Below, one piece after another: positions 19,374 through 29,181 of a stretch of 64,000 bases of DNA. The position numbers were made by a program, and so were the translations under genes. Within the stretch, counting starts at the first letter, position 1, and each line of letters opens with the position of its first letter. A model generated the notes under the pieces. That model did no database searches. It worked only from the letters and a program-made list of their open reading frames with translations, and was not told the DNA's origin. The stretch spans positions 4,774,001-4,838,000 of the forward strand of contig NC_015138.1 in NCBI RefSeq assembly GCF_000176855.2. Reading direction: 5' to 3'. Source of the DNA: Paracidovorax avenae ATCC 19860 (lineage in GTDB: Bacteria > Pseudomonadota > Gammaproteobacteria > Burkholderiales > Burkholderiaceae_C).

Positions 19374-19413
19374 ATGAACCCCTGACATCGGAACAGGCTA
19401 CCGGAAACACACT

Positions 19414-21030
19414 ATGCAGGCCGTCACATTCCTTCGCTCCCTCTCGATTTCGCGCCGGCTGTTCCTCGGCTTCGGATGCATGCTGGCCCTGCTGGCGGCC
19501 GTGGCGGCCCTGGGCCATTTCTCCATGTCGGCCATGACCCGGCAGATGCAGCAGATCACCGGCCCGGGCGCGGCCAAGGCGCGGCTGGCCAACGGCATGC
19601 TGCAGACCGTGAGCGCCACGGGCATCCATGCACGCTCGGCCGCCATGCTGGGCGACATCGATCCCCGCAACGCCGAGGACCAGGCCCGCAAGGCGGCCGA
19701 CACCCTGCAGCGCTACGCCAAACAGGAGGCCGAACTCGCTGCGCTGCTGGAATCCGGCGGTGCCACACCCGAGGAGCGCCAGCTCATGGCGGACATCCAG
19801 GCGCAGTCCCGCAAGACCCGCCCCGAGATCGAAGGCGCAGTCAAGCTGGTCACCGACGGCGACACGGTCAGCGCCACGCTCGGCCTGATGACCCGGGTGG
19901 CGCCGCCCGAGGCCGTATGGCGCGACAAGCTGGCGCAGCTCGTGGAACTGCAGAACACCCTGAACGCCGACGCCGCCGCGGACGCGCAGCAGACCCAGAC
20001 CCGCTCGCGCCTGACCGGCGGCGCGCTGGTGGCCATCGCCATCGCCCTGGGCCTGTTCATCGCCTGGCGCACCACTGCCACCATCACCCAGCCCATCGGG
20101 CGCGCCGTGGTGGTGGCCGAACGCATCGCGCGCGGGGACCTCACCTCCCGCGTGGAAGTCCGCATCCACGACGAGACCGGCCGCCTGCTGGACGCGATCG
20201 CGGCGATGCAGGAGCAACTGCGCGCCCTGGTGGGGCACATCGGCACCACCGCCGACTCCATCCTCCTGGCCAGTTCCGAAGTCGCCTCCGGCAACCTGGA
20301 CCTGAGCCACCGCACGGAGCAGACCTCCAGCAACCTGCAGGAGGCCGCCTCCGCCCTCGAAGACCTGACCCAGACCGTCCACCAGGGCGCCGACGCCGCC
20401 CGGCAGGCCAACCAGATGACGGCCTCGGCCGCCCAGGTCGCCACGCGCAGCGGCGAAGTGGTCTCCCAGGTGGTGCGCACCATGGACGTGATCAGCGCCA
20501 GCTCCCGCAAGATCTCGGACATCATCGGGGTAATCGACGGCATCGCCTTCCAGACCAACATCCTCGCGCTCAACGCCGCGGTGGAGGCCGCCCGCGCAGG
20601 CGAACAGGGGCGTGGGTTCGCCGTGGTGGCGGGCGAGGTGCGTGCCCTGGCGGGGCGCAGCGCCGAGGCTGCCCGCGAGATCAAGGCGCTGATCCTCGCC
20701 AGCTCCGGGCAGGTGCAGGAAGGCTCCAGCCTGGTCGCCCAGGCCGGCTCCACCATCGGGGAACTCGTGCAATCCGTGCAGAAGGTGTCGTCCATCATGG
20801 GAGAGATCACCACCTCGGCCCACGAGCAGAGCGACCGCATCGGCCAGGTGAGCCAGTCCGTGAGCGCCCTGGAGAACATGACCCAGCAGAACGCCGCGCT
20901 GGTGGAAGAGAGCAGCGCGGCGGCGGGCAGCCTGCGCGAGCAGGCAGGCCGCCTGACCGAGATGGTGGGCGCCTTCCGCCTGCAGCGCACCCCCGGCGAA
21001 GCGGGCACGGTGCCCGCGCTTCCGGGCTGA
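19414..21030 (+). CDS. Methyl-accepting chemotaxis protein (sigma-54 promoter)
   Basis: 538 residues of standard transducer layout: membrane span at about 13-36, a periplasmic four-helix sensor to about 200, second span at 204-222, HAMP ([13 protein letters not shown]) and a long cytoplasmic coiled coil. The signalling tip is intact: [20 protein letters not shown] followed by [16 protein letters not shown]. Methylation-type Glu/Gln heptads flank it. The C-terminus ends in PALPG with no CheR/CheB-binding pentapeptide. Ligand unknown. It stands alone, with its own promoter, divergent from the cupredoxin/GGDEF-EAL pair. Confidence 0.94.
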   Translation: MQAVTFLRSLSISRRLFLGFGCMLALLAAVAALGHFSMSAMTRQMQQITGPGAAKARLANGMLQTVSATGIHARSAAMLGDIDPRNAEDQARKAADTLQRYAKQEAELAALLESGGATPEERQLMADIQAQSRKTRPEIEGAVKLVTDGDTVSATLGLMTRVAPPEAVWRDKLAQLVELQNTLNADAAADAQQTQTRSRLTGGALVAIAIALGLFIAWRTTATITQPIGRAVVVAERIARGDLTSRVEVRIHDETGRLLDAIAAMQEQLRALVGHIGTTADSILLASSEVASGNLDLSHRTEQTSSNLQEAASALEDLTQTVHQGADAARQANQMTASAAQVATRSGEVVSQVVRTMDVISASSRKISDIIGVIDGIAFQTNILALNAAVEAARAGEQGRGFAVVAGEVRALAGRSAEAAREIKALILASSGQVQEGSSLVAQAGSTIGELVQSVQKVSSIMGEITTSAHEQSDRIGQVSQSVSALENMTQQNAALVEESSAAAGSLREQAGRLTEMVGAFRLQRTPGEAGTVPALPG

Positions 21031-21110
21031 AGGGGTTATTCGCTCACCAGCGTGGCCACGCTCTGCGGATCGGCCCGGAACGTGGTGGGAGCACGGCCCC
21101 CGCCCGCCCT

Positions 21111-21923
21111 TCAAGCCCGCGCCGCTCCGCGGACCGGGTGGTGGCGCGGCGTCCGGCGGGGGACGGGCTTCGCTGGCGGCGTGCCTGCGGGTGGCACGCC
21201 GTCTCCTGCCGCCGCCGCGAACACGCTCTCGCGCAGGGCCTGGAGGTCCAGCACCCGCAGGCCGCCATATTCGACGCGGATGGCCCCCTGCGCCTGTAAC
21301 GCGGCCAGTGCCTCGTTCACGCGCTGGCGCGACAGGCCCACCAGGTAGCCCAGTTCCTGCTGCGTGATGCGCAGCACGTGGCCCACGCCGGGATAGAGCA
21401 GCGGATTGAAGAGCGCCGCCAGCCCCCGTGCCACGCGCGCGTCCGGGCTGCCCAGGCGCTCGATCTCCCGCGCGGCGATGAACTGGCCCAGCCGCTCGTT
21501 GAGCTGCTGCATCACGAAGCGGTTGAAGCCCAGGGAGTGGTCCAGCAGCCAGTGGAAGGTGTCGATCGGCAGCCCGGCCACCACGCTGCGGCGCAGCGCC
21601 TGGATGTCGTAGCGGTAGGGCTCGCGCTTCACGGCCGTGCCTTCGCCGAACCAGCCGCCGGGCGGCACGCCCGCGAACGTCATGGTCTGCCCCTGGGCGT
21701 TGTCGGTGCTCATCTTGAGCAGGCCCTCCACCACGCCGAACCAGTAGGTGACGGGCCGGCCGCGCCGGCACACGAAGTCGCCAACCTGCGCATCGCCCAC
21801 CACCAGCGCATCCATCGCCCGGTCGCGTTCAGCGGGTGCGAGGGCGGCGAGCCAGGGGATTCCCTGCAGCTCGGCCGGCGTGGGCCGCCGGCGGCGCTGG
21901 TGGAGCGAGAGTTCTTCGGACAT
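21111..21923 (-). CDS. Crp/Fnr-family transcription regulator
   Basis: 270 residues. The first 130 form a cyclic-nucleotide-type beta barrel (FVCRRGRPVTYWFGVVEG, PPGGWFGEGTAVKRE), then a dimer helix and a winged helix (ITQQELGYLVGLSRQRVNEA as helix-turn-helix, then GAIRVEYGGLRVLD). There is no Cys cluster, so it is not an FNR-type oxygen sensor. A 35-residue Pro/Arg-rich tail follows. Effector and targets are unknown. It lies 75 bp downstream of the GH98 gene on the same strand and could share its transcript. Confidence 0.88.
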   Translation of the reverse strand: MSEELSLHQRRRRPTPAELQGIPWLAALAPAERDRAMDALVVGDAQVGDFVCRRGRPVTYWFGVVEGLLKMSTDNAQGQTMTFAGVPPGGWFGEGTAVKREPYRYDIQALRRSVVAGLPIDTFHWLLDHSLGFNRFVMQQLNERLGQFIAAREIERLGSPDARVARGLAALFNPLLYPGVGHVLRITQQELGYLVGLSRQRVNEALAALQAQGAIRVEYGGLRVLDLQALRESVFAAAAGDGVPPAGTPPAKPVPRRTPRHHPVRGAARA

Positions 21924-21998
21924 GCGCCGAGGATGGTGGAAACGCGGGCCCGGGTGGTTCAGGGGAAACCACGAGGCCCGGCACCCGCATCCCCGCCG

Positions 21999-24308
21999 TC
22001 ACTGCTGCAAGGCGACGTTGTCGATGTACACGGACGCCGGCGCTGTTGCCCGCGCCCGGAACTCGATCGTGTTCACTCCGACCTGCAGGGTCACCGTGAG
22101 CGGAACGACCGCCCAGTCGCTGGCCGTCGGTGTTTGCGTGAACACCGGCGAACCGGCGCGCACGCCGTTGACGTACACGTCGATCGTTCCCACATCCGCA
22201 CCCGCCACCGCGTAGCGGGTCAGGAGCTGGTAGCTCCCGGCCGAGGGCACCTGGACGCGGCCGCGCAGGCTCGCTGCGCTGCTGGTGCCGAAATTCACGT
22301 AGCCCAGCCCCTGGTAATTGCGCACGGCCTCGTTCACCCCGTTGGCGACCACCCGGGCGGTGTTCCGGAAGTCGAAATGCTCCGCCTCGTACTGGTGCGT
22401 GCCGGTATAGACCGGGGGCTGTTCGGGTGCCAGGATCGCGGCGTCCGTGGCGCCGGAAAGCCGGCCGCCAGCGGTCCCCGAGCAGTTCACCGTGAGATCC
22501 AGCGCTCCGTTGTGCGCCACGTCCAGCGTGAGCACGCCGTCCGCCCAGGTGCCCGACACCTGGCTCGCCGGATGGTCGCCGCGGTCCTGGAAGGAAAAGG
22601 CCGGCTGCGCAGCGGCACCCCGGAACGCGATGCGGCTCTTCTTCAGCGCGGCATTGTCCGGATCGTAGTTCGTGAGATAGATGGTGACCTTGTCCGGATA
22701 CTCCTTCACCACGCCCGTCGTGAAGGGCGGATATGTCACGTCCAGCCCTGCGCAGGTGTTGTACTTGAAGGGAATGCTGCCGCTCGCGGCCTGGCTGGTG
22801 CGGTAGGGGTTGTAGGTCACCCAGGTGTTCTCCAGGCGGCCGGCATAGATGTCGCCCGTGTACTCCTGCGGGAACAGCGCGTCGAACTCGGCGACCTTGG
22901 CCGCCGGACTGGACCAGCGGCTCGCGTACTCCGACTTCTTCACGGTGGTCTGGAACGATTGCGCCAGGTCATCCGCCAGCCGCCAGACCGTGGGGATGGC
23001 GGGATACCGGCCGGTCTTCTTGGTCCAGCTGTGCTGGTTCAGGTAGGTGCCGTCGCCGTCCATCGCGTACAGCCCGGAGAAAAGGGTTTCCGGCGTGGAG
23101 TAGAGGGCGCGGTCGCTGCCCGAGGACACGTCGTTGACGATGGCGATCCGCGTGCGGTCGATGACTTCCTTGCGGCTGGGAATGCGCAGCGTGCCGTCGA
23201 GGATCTTGCGGTAGATGTCCAGGTGGATGTTCCGGAACTGGGGATGGAAATCCCAGCGCCGCGTGGAGTAGCCGTCGGCGGTCTGCCCGTTGGGCAGGTT
23301 CCTGACCATGTCGAGCATGATCAGTTCAGGGCCGTCGAACACGGTCTGCCCCGTCAGCGCCAGGTGCTCGACGAGGTGGGGCGCTCCCGCGGGCACCGGG
23401 TACGTGGTGGAGCCGTCGGCGTTGTACCAGCCCGTGCGGTCCGTACGGATGCCGTAGTTGCCGGCGTAGCCGGACAGGTACATGCCCAGGCTCACGCTCT
23501 CGTTGTCGTGGAAGCCGTAGTTCGCCGTGAATTTCTCCTCGATGATGAAATTCCTGGCATACGTGCGCAGCGCGCCTTCGAGCACGGGGCTGCGCTTGGC
23601 CATGGCCAGCGGATTCAGTGCCGCGCCCCAGAACCCGCCGGTGAAGCTCACGTCGAGATAGCCGCCGTACTTGTTGGTGAGCTTCAGCAGGTTCGCCCAG
23701 TGCTCCCAGCGCTTGTCCGCCGACGGGGAGCAGGTCTGGTCGAATCCCCAGAACTGCTCGGCGTAGTTGAAGCCGAGGAAGTTCGGATAGTCCCGGAAGA
23801 ACTCGCCGTAGACGGTCGATTCCAGGTCGGCGCTGCCGTCGTAGTCGGGGAAATGGGTGAACCCGCCGCTGGACGGCTGGACCATGGCCCACATCCGGTT
23901 GTCGGCAGCCACCTTGATCCAGGAGCGGGCCGTCTCGATGCCGTTCTCCACCTGCCGCCAGCGGCACTGGGTGGGCGTGGACGTCTTGTCATCGTGGAGG
24001 ATGGACAGCGAGAGCACCAGCACCGTGTAGGGACGGACGTCCTGCGGGATGAGGTCGATGATCTTCTGGGGATCCGCCGAATTCCAGGTGTCCACATGCA
24101 CCAGGAACATCGGTTGCTGCGGCGAGACGGGGCGCCGCAGCGGTGCGCCCGGCGCCGCGGAGTCCTTTGTGCTGACACGGGTGTCGGCCGTCGCCGCGGC
24201 CGCGCCGGACGGCATGGAAGAAGATTCGCCGCCGCCGCAGGCCGTGAGCACGGCGGCGAATGCGAGGGCCAGGGGAGCGCGGGAGCGCGGGAGCAGGTTT
24301 TTCCGCAT
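21999..24308 (-). CDS. GH98 glycoside hydrolase lipoprotein with C-terminal CBM
   Basis: 769 residues. Lipobox LTAC with Cys24, then a Gly/Ser/Ala linker. From about residue 65 the GH98 fold begins (PMFLVHVDTWNSADPQKIID). The motif GFNYAEQFWGF holds a Glu that is a candidate acid. The family C-terminal domain (about 450-640) follows, and the last 130 residues form a CBM6/35-like sugar-binding module (YEAEHFDFRNTARVV to VYIDNVALQQ). GH98 enzymes are endo-acting; known members cut blood-group glycans or complex xylans. In a plant-associated genus a xylan-type polymer is the better guess. Start chosen at the ATG just before the signal peptide. Confidence 0.82.
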   Translation of the reverse strand: MRKNLLPRSRAPLALAFAAVLTACGGGESSSMPSGAAAATADTRVSTKDSAAPGAPLRRPVSPQQPMFLVHVDTWNSADPQKIIDLIPQDVRPYTVLVLSLSILHDDKTSTPTQCRWRQVENGIETARSWIKVAADNRMWAMVQPSSGGFTHFPDYDGSADLESTVYGEFFRDYPNFLGFNYAEQFWGFDQTCSPSADKRWEHWANLLKLTNKYGGYLDVSFTGGFWGAALNPLAMAKRSPVLEGALRTYARNFIIEEKFTANYGFHDNESVSLGMYLSGYAGNYGIRTDRTGWYNADGSTTYPVPAGAPHLVEHLALTGQTVFDGPELIMLDMVRNLPNGQTADGYSTRRWDFHPQFRNIHLDIYRKILDGTLRIPSRKEVIDRTRIAIVNDVSSGSDRALYSTPETLFSGLYAMDGDGTYLNQHSWTKKTGRYPAIPTVWRLADDLAQSFQTTVKKSEYASRWSSPAAKVAEFDALFPQEYTGDIYAGRLENTWVTYNPYRTSQAASGSIPFKYNTCAGLDVTYPPFTTGVVKEYPDKVTIYLTNYDPDNAALKKSRIAFRGAAAQPAFSFQDRGDHPASQVSGTWADGVLTLDVAHNGALDLTVNCSGTAGGRLSGATDAAILAPEQPPVYTGTHQYEAEHFDFRNTARVVANGVNEAVRNYQGLGYVNFGTSSAASLRGRVQVPSAGSYQLLTRYAVAGADVGTIDVYVNGVRAGSPVFTQTPTASDWAVVPLTVTLQVGVNTIEFRARATAPASVYIDNVALQQ

Positions 24309-24708
24309 GGTGTATTTCGTATGACGGATGCAGGGCGCAGGCCACGGCGGGGCCGGGACACTGCGGGCGGTTGTCTCCTCCACCGCCTCCGGTGGCGGTT
24401 TCCGGGCGGCGTGCCGCCGCCCGCCCGGCGCTCCGCCATGCAGGCGCATGCCACGGTCCGCGTGTCTGCAGGAAGGGCTCCCCTGCACGGGCGGCTCGGA
24501 GAATATCCGCGCGCCCGGACGCTCATCCATCGTGAAACGATGAATTTCTCTACATTCAATCTATGTATTACATAAATTAAATTTTGGCTTTCATGACGAT
24601 CCCGTCGGACGTCGGCTGCGGCATATCCATATGCAGCCCGTGTCGTTGGACTGGTCCACAATGGCCCGTTCCCGTTCCTCAGGAACCTTTTTCCATCGTG
24701 GAGACGCC
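24309..24708. other. 400-bp divergent intergenic region GH98/cysteine synthase
   Basis: No gene is supported here. The part next to GH98 is GC-rich leader. At about 24535-24595 it turns AT-rich and holds the palindrome TATGTA-T-TACATA. Further on there is an interrupted repeat GCATAT-CC-ATATGC (24621-24634) and, 22 bp before the cysteine synthase ATG, a 5-bp hairpin GTTCC-TCA-GGAAC followed by CCTTTTT. Confidence 0.5.
24562..24574. promoter_or_regulatory. Perfect palindrome, candidate operator
   Basis: TATGTA-T-TACATA in the only AT-rich patch between the divergent GH98 and cysteine synthase genes. Location and symmetry suit a dimeric regulator; which one is unknown. Confidence 0.4.
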
Positions 24709-25626
24709 ATGAAGATCGACAACATCCTGCAGTCCATCGGCAGCACGCCGCACGTGCGCATCAACCGGCTCTTCGGGGCGGGGACGAATGTCTGGGTCAA
24801 GTCCGAGCGCAGCAACCCGGGCGGCTCCATCAAGGACCGCATCGCGCTGGCCATGGTCGAGGACGCCGAACGCTCCGGCGCGCTGCAGCCCGGCGGCACC
24901 ATCATCGAGCCCACCTCGGGCAACACCGGCATCGGGCTGGCGCTGGTCGCCGCGGTGAAGGGCTACCGCCTCGTCCTCGTGATGCCCGAGAGCATGAGCA
25001 TCGAGCGCCGCCGCCTGATGCTCGCCTATGGTGCGCAGTTCGACCTCACCCCGCGCGAAAAGGGCATGAAGGGCGCCATCGCCCGCGCGCAGGAACTGGC
25101 CGCGCAGACGCCCGGCGCCTGGGTGCCCCAGCAGTTCGAGAACCCTGCCAACATCGACGTGCACGTGCGCACCACGGCGCAGGAGATCCTCGCCGACTTC
25201 CCCGAAGGCATCGATGCGCTCATCACGGGCGTGGGCACCGGTGGCCACATCACGGGCGTGGCGCGCGTGCTCAAGCCGAAATTCCCCCAGCTCAAGGTGT
25301 TCGCCGTGGAGCCCGTCGCCTCGCCGGTGATCTCCGGCGGCCAGCCGGCGCCCCACCCCATCCAGGGCATCGGCGCGGGCTTCGTGCCGAAGAACCTGGA
25401 CACCAGCCTGCTGGACGGCGTGATCCAGGTCGATGCCGAGCCAGCCCGCGAATACGCCCGCCGCGCCGCCCGCGAGGAAGGCCTGCTCGTGGGGATCTCC
25501 TCCGGCGCCACGCTCGCGGCCATCGCCCAGAAGCTGCCCGAGCTGCCGCAGGGCGCGCGGGTGCTGGGCTTCAACTACGACACGGGAGAGCGCTACCTCT
25601 CGGTAGAGGGTTTTCTCCCGGCTTGA
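24709..25626 (+). CDS. cysK: Cysteine synthase (O-acetylserine sulfhydrylase)
   Basis: 305 residues, a PLP enzyme that makes cysteine from O-acetylserine and sulfide in the cytoplasm. The PLP lysine is in [11 protein letters not shown], the phosphate/substrate loop is [12 protein letters not shown], the Gly-rich PLP phosphate site is [11 protein letters not shown] and the C-terminal loop is [10 protein letters not shown]. Length and motifs fit CysK better than the longer CysM-like enzymes, but the CysK/CysM choice is not absolute. ATG at 24709 follows GTGGAGACGCC; upstream in-frame ATG codons at 24631 and 24661 lie before the family's usual start. No sulfur genes are adjacent. Confidence 0.92.
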   Translation: MKIDNILQSIGSTPHVRINRLFGAGTNVWVKSERSNPGGSIKDRIALAMVEDAERSGALQPGGTIIEPTSGNTGIGLALVAAVKGYRLVLVMPESMSIERRRLMLAYGAQFDLTPREKGMKGAIARAQELAAQTPGAWVPQQFENPANIDVHVRTTAQEILADFPEGIDALITGVGTGGHITGVARVLKPKFPQLKVFAVEPVASPVISGGQPAPHPIQGIGAGFVPKNLDTSLLDGVIQVDAEPAREYARRAAREEGLLVGISSGATLAAIAQKLPELPQGARVLGFNYDTGERYLSVEGFLPA

Positions 25627-25775
25627 TGCCCCCGGAGGTGCCGCGCCGGTTCATGGGCCGCGCACGCGGTCGGCCCGCAGTCCTACAGCATGGCTGTGCA
25701 GGGGTCGGAACAATCGGTTGAACCCCGCGCCGCGGCCGGCGGCCCGTCCGCCATGGCTGCGGTGCCCTTCCACCG

Positions 25776-26555
25776 ATGGCATCCATGGATACCCACGCAG
25801 AATCCCCCTCGCCCGTCGCGTTCAAGGTGCTGACCGTGAACGTGCACAAGGGCTTCACCTCCTTCAACCGCCGCTTCATGCTGCATGAGCTGCGCGAGGC
25901 CGTGCGCGGCGTGGCGGCCGATATCGTCTTCCTCCAGGAAGTGCTGGGCACGCACCAGCGCCACGCCAGCCGCGTGGCCAATTTCCCGCAGGAGCCGCAC
26001 TACGAATTCCTGGCCGACACGATCTGGGGCCAGTACGCCTATGGCCGCAATGCGGTGTACGACAGCGGGCACCACGGCAATGCGCTGCTGTCCAAGTTTC
26101 CCATCGTCCACTACGAGAACCACGACATTTCCGTGAGCGGCCCGGAGCGGCGCGGCATGCTGCACTGCGTGCTGCAGCCGCCGGGGCATGACCGCCAGGT
26201 ACATGCCATCTGCGTCCACCTGGGCCTGCAGGAGGCGCACCGTCAGCGCCAGCTGCGGCGCGTGTGCGACCTGGTCAACACTTTCCCTGCCGACGATCCC
26301 GTGATCGTGGCCGGCGACTTCAACGACTGGCGCGGCCGCGCCCACGAGGTGCTGCGCAAGGGCGCGGGGCTGCACGAGGTGTTCGTGCATGCGGGCGGGC
26401 GGGCCGTGCGCACCTTCCCGGCCTCGATGCCGCTGCTGGCCCTCGACCGCATCTACGTGCGCAACGCGTCGGTGCATGCGCCCGTGGTGCTGCCGCGCAA
26501 GCCCTGGCACAAACTGTCGGACCACGCGCCCCTGGCGGCGGAGATCGCGCTATGA
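25776..26555 (+). CDS. Endonuclease/exonuclease/phosphatase-fold protein (YbhP-like)
   Basis: 259 residues of the EEP fold. Catalytic landmarks are visible: LTVNVHKGF, the metal-binding Glu in [24 protein letters not shown] and the final SDHAPL. It is the first of three coupled genes: its stop overlaps the next start (ATGA), and the order matches the E. coli ybhP-clsB-ybhN operon. Its substrate is unknown; its neighbours suggest a phospholipid-related phosphodiester. The start could also be the ATG five codons later. Confidence 0.85.
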   Translation: MASMDTHAESPSPVAFKVLTVNVHKGFTSFNRRFMLHELREAVRGVAADIVFLQEVLGTHQRHASRVANFPQEPHYEFLADTIWGQYAYGRNAVYDSGHHGNALLSKFPIVHYENHDISVSGPERRGMLHCVLQPPGHDRQVHAICVHLGLQEAHRQRQLRRVCDLVNTFPADDPVIVAGDFNDWRGRAHEVLRKGAGLHEVFVHAGGRAVRTFPASMPLLALDRIYVRNASVHAPVVLPRKPWHKLSDHAPLAAEIAL

Positions 26556-27934
26556 CACGGCCGGGCCGTTCCTCGCGCTGGGTGCCGGGCAACCGCTTCG
26601 AACTGCTGGAGAACGGCGAGGCCTTCTTCCCGCGCGTGTTCGAGGCCATCGCCGCGGCGAAGCGCGAAGTGCTGCTGGAGACCTTCATCCTGTTCGAGGA
26701 CAAGATCGGCCAGGGCCTGCACGCCGCGCTGCTGCAGGCGGCCCGCAACGGCGCCGAGGTGCATGTGCTCGTGGATGGCTTCGGCTCGCCCGACCTCTCC
26801 GAATCCTTCGTCGGGTCGCTCGTGTCAGCGGGCGTGCGCTTCCGCATCTTCGATCCGGGCGGGCTGCGCATCTTCGGCCAGCGGCTGAACCTGCTGCGCC
26901 GCATGCACCGCAAGATCGTCGTGGTGGACGGCGAGGTCGGCTTCATCGGCGGCATCAACTATTCCGCCGACCATGTCGCGGACTTCGGGCCCGAGGCCAA
27001 GCAGGACTATTCCGTCGAGGTGCGCGGCCCCATCGTGGCGCAGATGCGCGCCTTCGCCCGCAGCGTGGTGGACAAAGGCGACAGGAAGGACGGCCGGCGC
27101 TCCAACCCGCAGGCCACCTCCAGCGCCGAGCCGGAAGCCGGGGCCGGCACGGCGCACCCTGGCGACACAGCCCGGCCCCCGTTCCAGGCAGGCAGGCCGG
27201 CAGGCGGGCCGCGCGCCGCGGCCGAGCGGCGCCGGTGGCCCTTCGGCGCCCGCGCCGCCGTGGAGCGGCATCCCGCCGCCGGCAATGCCGACGCCATCTT
27301 CGTCACGCGCGACAACCACGCCCACACGAACGACATCGAACGCCATTACCGTGTCGCGCTGCGTGCGGCGCGCGAGCGCGTGGTGATCGCCAATGCGTAC
27401 TTCTTCCCGGGCTACCGCTTCATCCGCGAGATGCGGCGCGCCGCGCGCCGCGGGGTGGACGTGCGCCTGATCCTGCAGGGCCAGCCGGACATGCCGATCG
27501 TGCGCGTGGCCGCGAGCATGCTCTACGACCACCTGATCCGCGGCGGGGTGCGCATCTACGAATACTGCGACCGGCCGCTGCACGGCAAGGTCGCATTGGT
27601 GGACGGCGAGTGGTCCACCGTGGGGTCGAGCAACCTCGACCCCCTGAGCCTGTCGCTGAACCTGGAAGCCAACGTCGTCATCCGCGACCGCGAGTTCAAC
27701 GCCACGCTGCACGGGCGCCTCGCGCACCTGATGGAGCACAGTTGCCGGCAGGTCGAGCCCACGCCGCCGGGCCGCTGGGACGGCCTGCGGCTGCTGCGCA
27801 GCTACTGCCTGTTCCACCTGATGCGCTGGTTCCCGGCGTGGGCCGGATGGCTGCCGCGCCACGAACCGGAGATCTCGCTCGTGCAGCCCGACGCGCATGG
27901 CGGCGACCACGGCCACCGGCCATCCACGACCTGA
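26552..27934 (+). CDS. clsB: Cardiolipin synthase ClsB
   Basis: 460 residues of the phospholipase D superfamily. Both HKD motifs are present: [18 protein letters not shown] in the N-terminal half and [18 protein letters not shown] in the C-terminal half, each with the downstream Gly-Ser/Asn. ClsB joins phosphatidyl groups to form cardiolipin at the inner membrane and lacks the N-terminal membrane spans of ClsA, as here. An insert of about 70 Ala/Pro/Arg/Gly residues lies between the two halves (about residues 175-245), longer than in the E. coli protein. Start overlaps the upstream stop (ATGA). Confidence 0.92.
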   Translation: MTRPGRSSRWVPGNRFELLENGEAFFPRVFEAIAAAKREVLLETFILFEDKIGQGLHAALLQAARNGAEVHVLVDGFGSPDLSESFVGSLVSAGVRFRIFDPGGLRIFGQRLNLLRRMHRKIVVVDGEVGFIGGINYSADHVADFGPEAKQDYSVEVRGPIVAQMRAFARSVVDKGDRKDGRRSNPQATSSAEPEAGAGTAHPGDTARPPFQAGRPAGGPRAAAERRRWPFGARAAVERHPAAGNADAIFVTRDNHAHTNDIERHYRVALRAARERVVIANAYFFPGYRFIREMRRAARRGVDVRLILQGQPDMPIVRVAASMLYDHLIRGGVRIYEYCDRPLHGKVALVDGEWSTVGSSNLDPLSLSLNLEANVVIRDREFNATLHGRLAHLMEHSCRQVEPTPPGRWDGLRLLRSYCLFHLMRWFPAWAGWLPRHEPEISLVQPDAHGGDHGHRPSTT

Positions 27935-27959
27935 GCGCGCGGCGCCCGATCGGTCCTCC

Positions 27960-29039
27960 ATGCCCCCCGCCTCGCCCACGCCCGCCCTTCCCCGCGACCA
28001 CGCCGATGGCGCGGGCCGGGCCGGCGAGAAGAAGAGCCGGTGGCAGCGCCTGCGCTCGCAGCGCTGGTGGCCCTGGGCCATGACGCTGGTGACCGGGGCG
28101 TTCATCGCCTTCGTCATCACCCTGCTGGTGCGGCAGGCGCGCAACGTGGACTGGGGCGCGGTATGGGAAGCCTTCCTCGCGCTGCCGACGCCCACGCTGC
28201 TGACGGCCGCCGCCCTGGCGCTCGCGAGCCACGGCCTCTACAGCACCTTCGACCTGTTCGGCCGGTACTTCACGCGGCACGGCCTGTCCGTGGGGCGCAC
28301 GGTGGGCATCACGCTCATCGCCTATCCGTTCACCCTGAACCTCGGCTCGATCATCGGCGGGGTGTCGGTGCGCTACCGGCTCTACTCCCGGCAGGGCGTG
28401 TCCGTGGGCGCGATCGGCCAGGTGATCGGGCAGAGCATCGTCACCAACTGGCTGGGCTACTTTGTGCTGGCGGGCGCGGTGTTCTGGATCTGGTCGCCCA
28501 AGCTGCCGGAAGGCTGGCACGTGGGGCCGCAGGAACTGCGCTGGGCCGGCACCGCGCTGGCCACCCTCACCGCGGCCTACGTCGCCGCCTGCGCCGTGCG
28601 GCGCGGCCGGCCGATCGCCTGGCGCGGGCACGATTTTCCTTTGCCGGACTGGCGCGTCGCCCTGCTGCAGGTGCTGGTGTCCACGGTGAACTGGGCGGTG
28701 ATGGGCGCCGCCGTGTGGGTGCTGGCCGGGCGCGACACGCCGTATGCCGCCGCGCTCGCCACGGTGCTGCTGGGCGCCGTCGCGGGACTGGTGTCGCGCA
28801 TACCGGCGGGCCTGGGCGTGCTGGAGGCCGTGGGCACGGCCGTGCTCTCGGCGTACATCCCCACCTCCCAGGCGCTGGCAGCGGTGCTGGCCTACCGGGC
28901 GCTCTACTTCTTCGCTCCGCTGGTGCTCGCGGCCCTGGCCTTCGGCGCGGTGGAATGGTTCGGGCGCGGCGCGGCACAGAAGGCGGAAACGGAAGAAACA
29001 AGCCCTGCCAGCAAGGAACCTGGCGAAGCCCCCGCCTGA
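27960..29039 (+). CDS. YbhN/LPG-synthase-type membrane protein
   Basis: 359 residues from this ATG; an in-frame ATG at 27897 would add 21 residues but overlap clsB by 38 bp. About eight membrane segments of the lysylphosphatidylglycerol-synthase TM family (UPF0104), with the usual FNLGSIIGG-like region (TLNLGSIIGGVSVRYRLY) and the PAGLGVLEAVG loop. No catalytic domain is fused, so it is a permease- or flippase-like partner, as with E. coli YbhN. Third gene of the ybhP-clsB-ybhN-like operon. Short Glu-rich C-terminal tail. Confidence 0.85.
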   Translation: MPPASPTPALPRDHADGAGRAGEKKSRWQRLRSQRWWPWAMTLVTGAFIAFVITLLVRQARNVDWGAVWEAFLALPTPTLLTAAALALASHGLYSTFDLFGRYFTRHGLSVGRTVGITLIAYPFTLNLGSIIGGVSVRYRLYSRQGVSVGAIGQVIGQSIVTNWLGYFVLAGAVFWIWSPKLPEGWHVGPQELRWAGTALATLTAAYVAACAVRRGRPIAWRGHDFPLPDWRVALLQVLVSTVNWAVMGAAVWVLAGRDTPYAAALATVLLGAVAGLVSRIPAGLGVLEAVGTAVLSAYIPTSQALAAVLAYRALYFFAPLVLAALAFGAVEWFGRGAAQKAETEETSPASKEPGEAPA

Positions 29040-29181
29040 CCGCAGACGCCTGCGCGGGCTGGGCGGCCCGCCCTGCCTCTAGGGCCGTCTTTGCGCGGCA
29101 GATGAGCGCATTTCCGCGCGCAGGCGTATGATTTCTGGCCTTTTTCCCCGCACCGCCCGATGACCACGGGCCGCACGCCCC

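Noticed and set aside
19354..21771. An 805-codon minus-strand open frame across the chemoreceptor
   Set aside because: Antisense shadow. The chemoreceptor frame has all family motifs.
25627..25775. Possible hairpin GGGCCG/CGGCCC after cysteine synthase as a terminator
   Set aside because: Six pairs with a ten-base loop and no T-run; too weak to call.
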